A program made the position numbers and the translations under genes. From positions 248,001-312,000 of the forward strand of contig JAFKGD010000004.1 in NCBI GenBank assembly GCA_017307855.1: a DNA stretch of 64,000 nt. The letters are read 5' to 3'. This stretch comes from Burkholderiales bacterium. Lineage in GTDB: Bacteria; Pseudomonadota; Gammaproteobacteria; Burkholderiales; Burkholderiaceae_C. This document shows positions 63,758 through 64,000 of this stretch, in pieces. Positions within the stretch are counted from its first letter, which is position 1; each line of letters opens with the position of its first letter. The notes below the pieces were generated by a model. That model was not told where the DNA came from and ran no database searches. It worked only from the letters and a program-made list of their open reading frames with translations.

Positions 63758-64000
63758 TCAGGGCGCCATCACCTTGTCGGGCGTGAAGGGCTTGTCGCAC
63801 AGGCGGCGGCCGGTCGCATGCCGGATGGCGTTCGACACGGCGGCGGCGACGGCCACGCTGCCGATCTCGCCCACACCCTTGGCGCCCAGCCGGCTGACGA
63901 TGCGGTCGTCCTCGGCGACGAAGAGCACGTCGATGTCGTGGATGTCGGCGTTCACCGGCACGTGGTATTCCGACAGGTTGTGGTTCATGAAGCGGCCCTG
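63758..64000 (-). CDS. Xanthine dehydrogenase-family molybdopterin-binding subunit (3' end only)
   Basis: The last 80 residues of a molybdenum hydroxylase large subunit; the gene enters from the right edge. GRFMNHNLSEYHVPVNADI, the catalytic-Glu motif GAKGVGEIG and the closing AIRHATGRRLCDKPFTPDKV match the YagR/XdhA/CoxL family. The enzyme hydroxylates aldehydes or N-heterocycles using Mo-cofactor. Small FAD and 2Fe-2S subunits, if present, lie outside. Confidence 0.93.
   Translation of the reverse strand, partial: QGRFMNHNLSEYHVPVNADIHDIDVLFVAEDDRIVSRLGAKGVGEIGSVAVAAAVSNAIRHATGRRLCDKPFTPDKVMAP

Overview
High-GC chromosomal DNA of a betaproteobacterium, most likely Burkholderiales and probably Comamonadaceae. 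This rests on two Bug-type tripartite-tricarboxylate binding proteins, a split tctBA pair, an extended IF-1 beside an RRM protein, a PcaD-PcaC fusion, and dense operons with NTGA stop/start overlaps. No rRNA, tRNA, CRISPR array, insertion sequence or prophage was seen.

Layout. 0-2.6 kb: Bug transporter protein and an arylmalonate-decarboxylase/maleate-isomerase-like enzyme, divergent from a GntR/FCD regulator. 2.6-5.5 kb: a toxin-antitoxin-like hipB-hipA-fic block with two candidate operator systems. 5.6-8.5 kb: a probable operon of a small conserved protein, IF-1, RRM protein, transglutaminase, GAF and BLUF proteins. 8.7-13 kb: iron or copper uptake (PepSY reductase-like protein, TonB receptor, small CxxC membrane protein). 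13-15.4 kb: a sulfatase-fold transferase and a UPF0016 manganese exporter behind a yybP-ykoY riboswitch. 15.6-23 kb: BrkB-like protein, then a REC-cyclase-like-Ser/Thr kinase coupled to a two-module hybrid histidine kinase. 23-28.2 kb: LysR regulator, 2OG-Fe oxygenase, ABC binding protein, and a Na+/H+ antiporter behind a structured leader RNA.

28-51 kb is a stress-related region: Crp/Fnr regulator, hybrid kinase, Ku, small-type NadE, DUF2243 protein, hydrolase, then a five-gene run (sorbosone-dehydrogenase-like protein, SodC fused to a beta-propeller, methyltransferase, ATP-grasp ligase, haem-oxygenase-like diiron protein). Divergent to that run is a seven-gene stressosome operon (RsbR, RsbS, RsbT, RsbT-RsbX fusion, RsbT-histidine-kinase fusion, two single-domain response regulators). 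Two features tie the region together: a TTAAC-N4-GTTAA palindrome upstream of the Crp/Fnr gene and again between the sodC and stressosome operons, and a TGTCCTAC element (possibly the -10 of a stress sigma factor) in front of several of these genes.

51-64 kb: a second TonB receptor, protocatechuate-branch genes (pcaL, pcaB) with a Bug protein and LysR regulator, an MHYT sensor, a MarR regulator divergent from tctBA, a DedA protein, an unknown membrane protein, and the 3' end of a molybdenum hydroxylase gene. The best candidates for undescribed biology are the stressosome with three successive RsbT-type ATPases, the sodC / ATP-grasp / diiron-oxidase operon, the hipBA-fic block, and the kinase pair at 17-23 kb.
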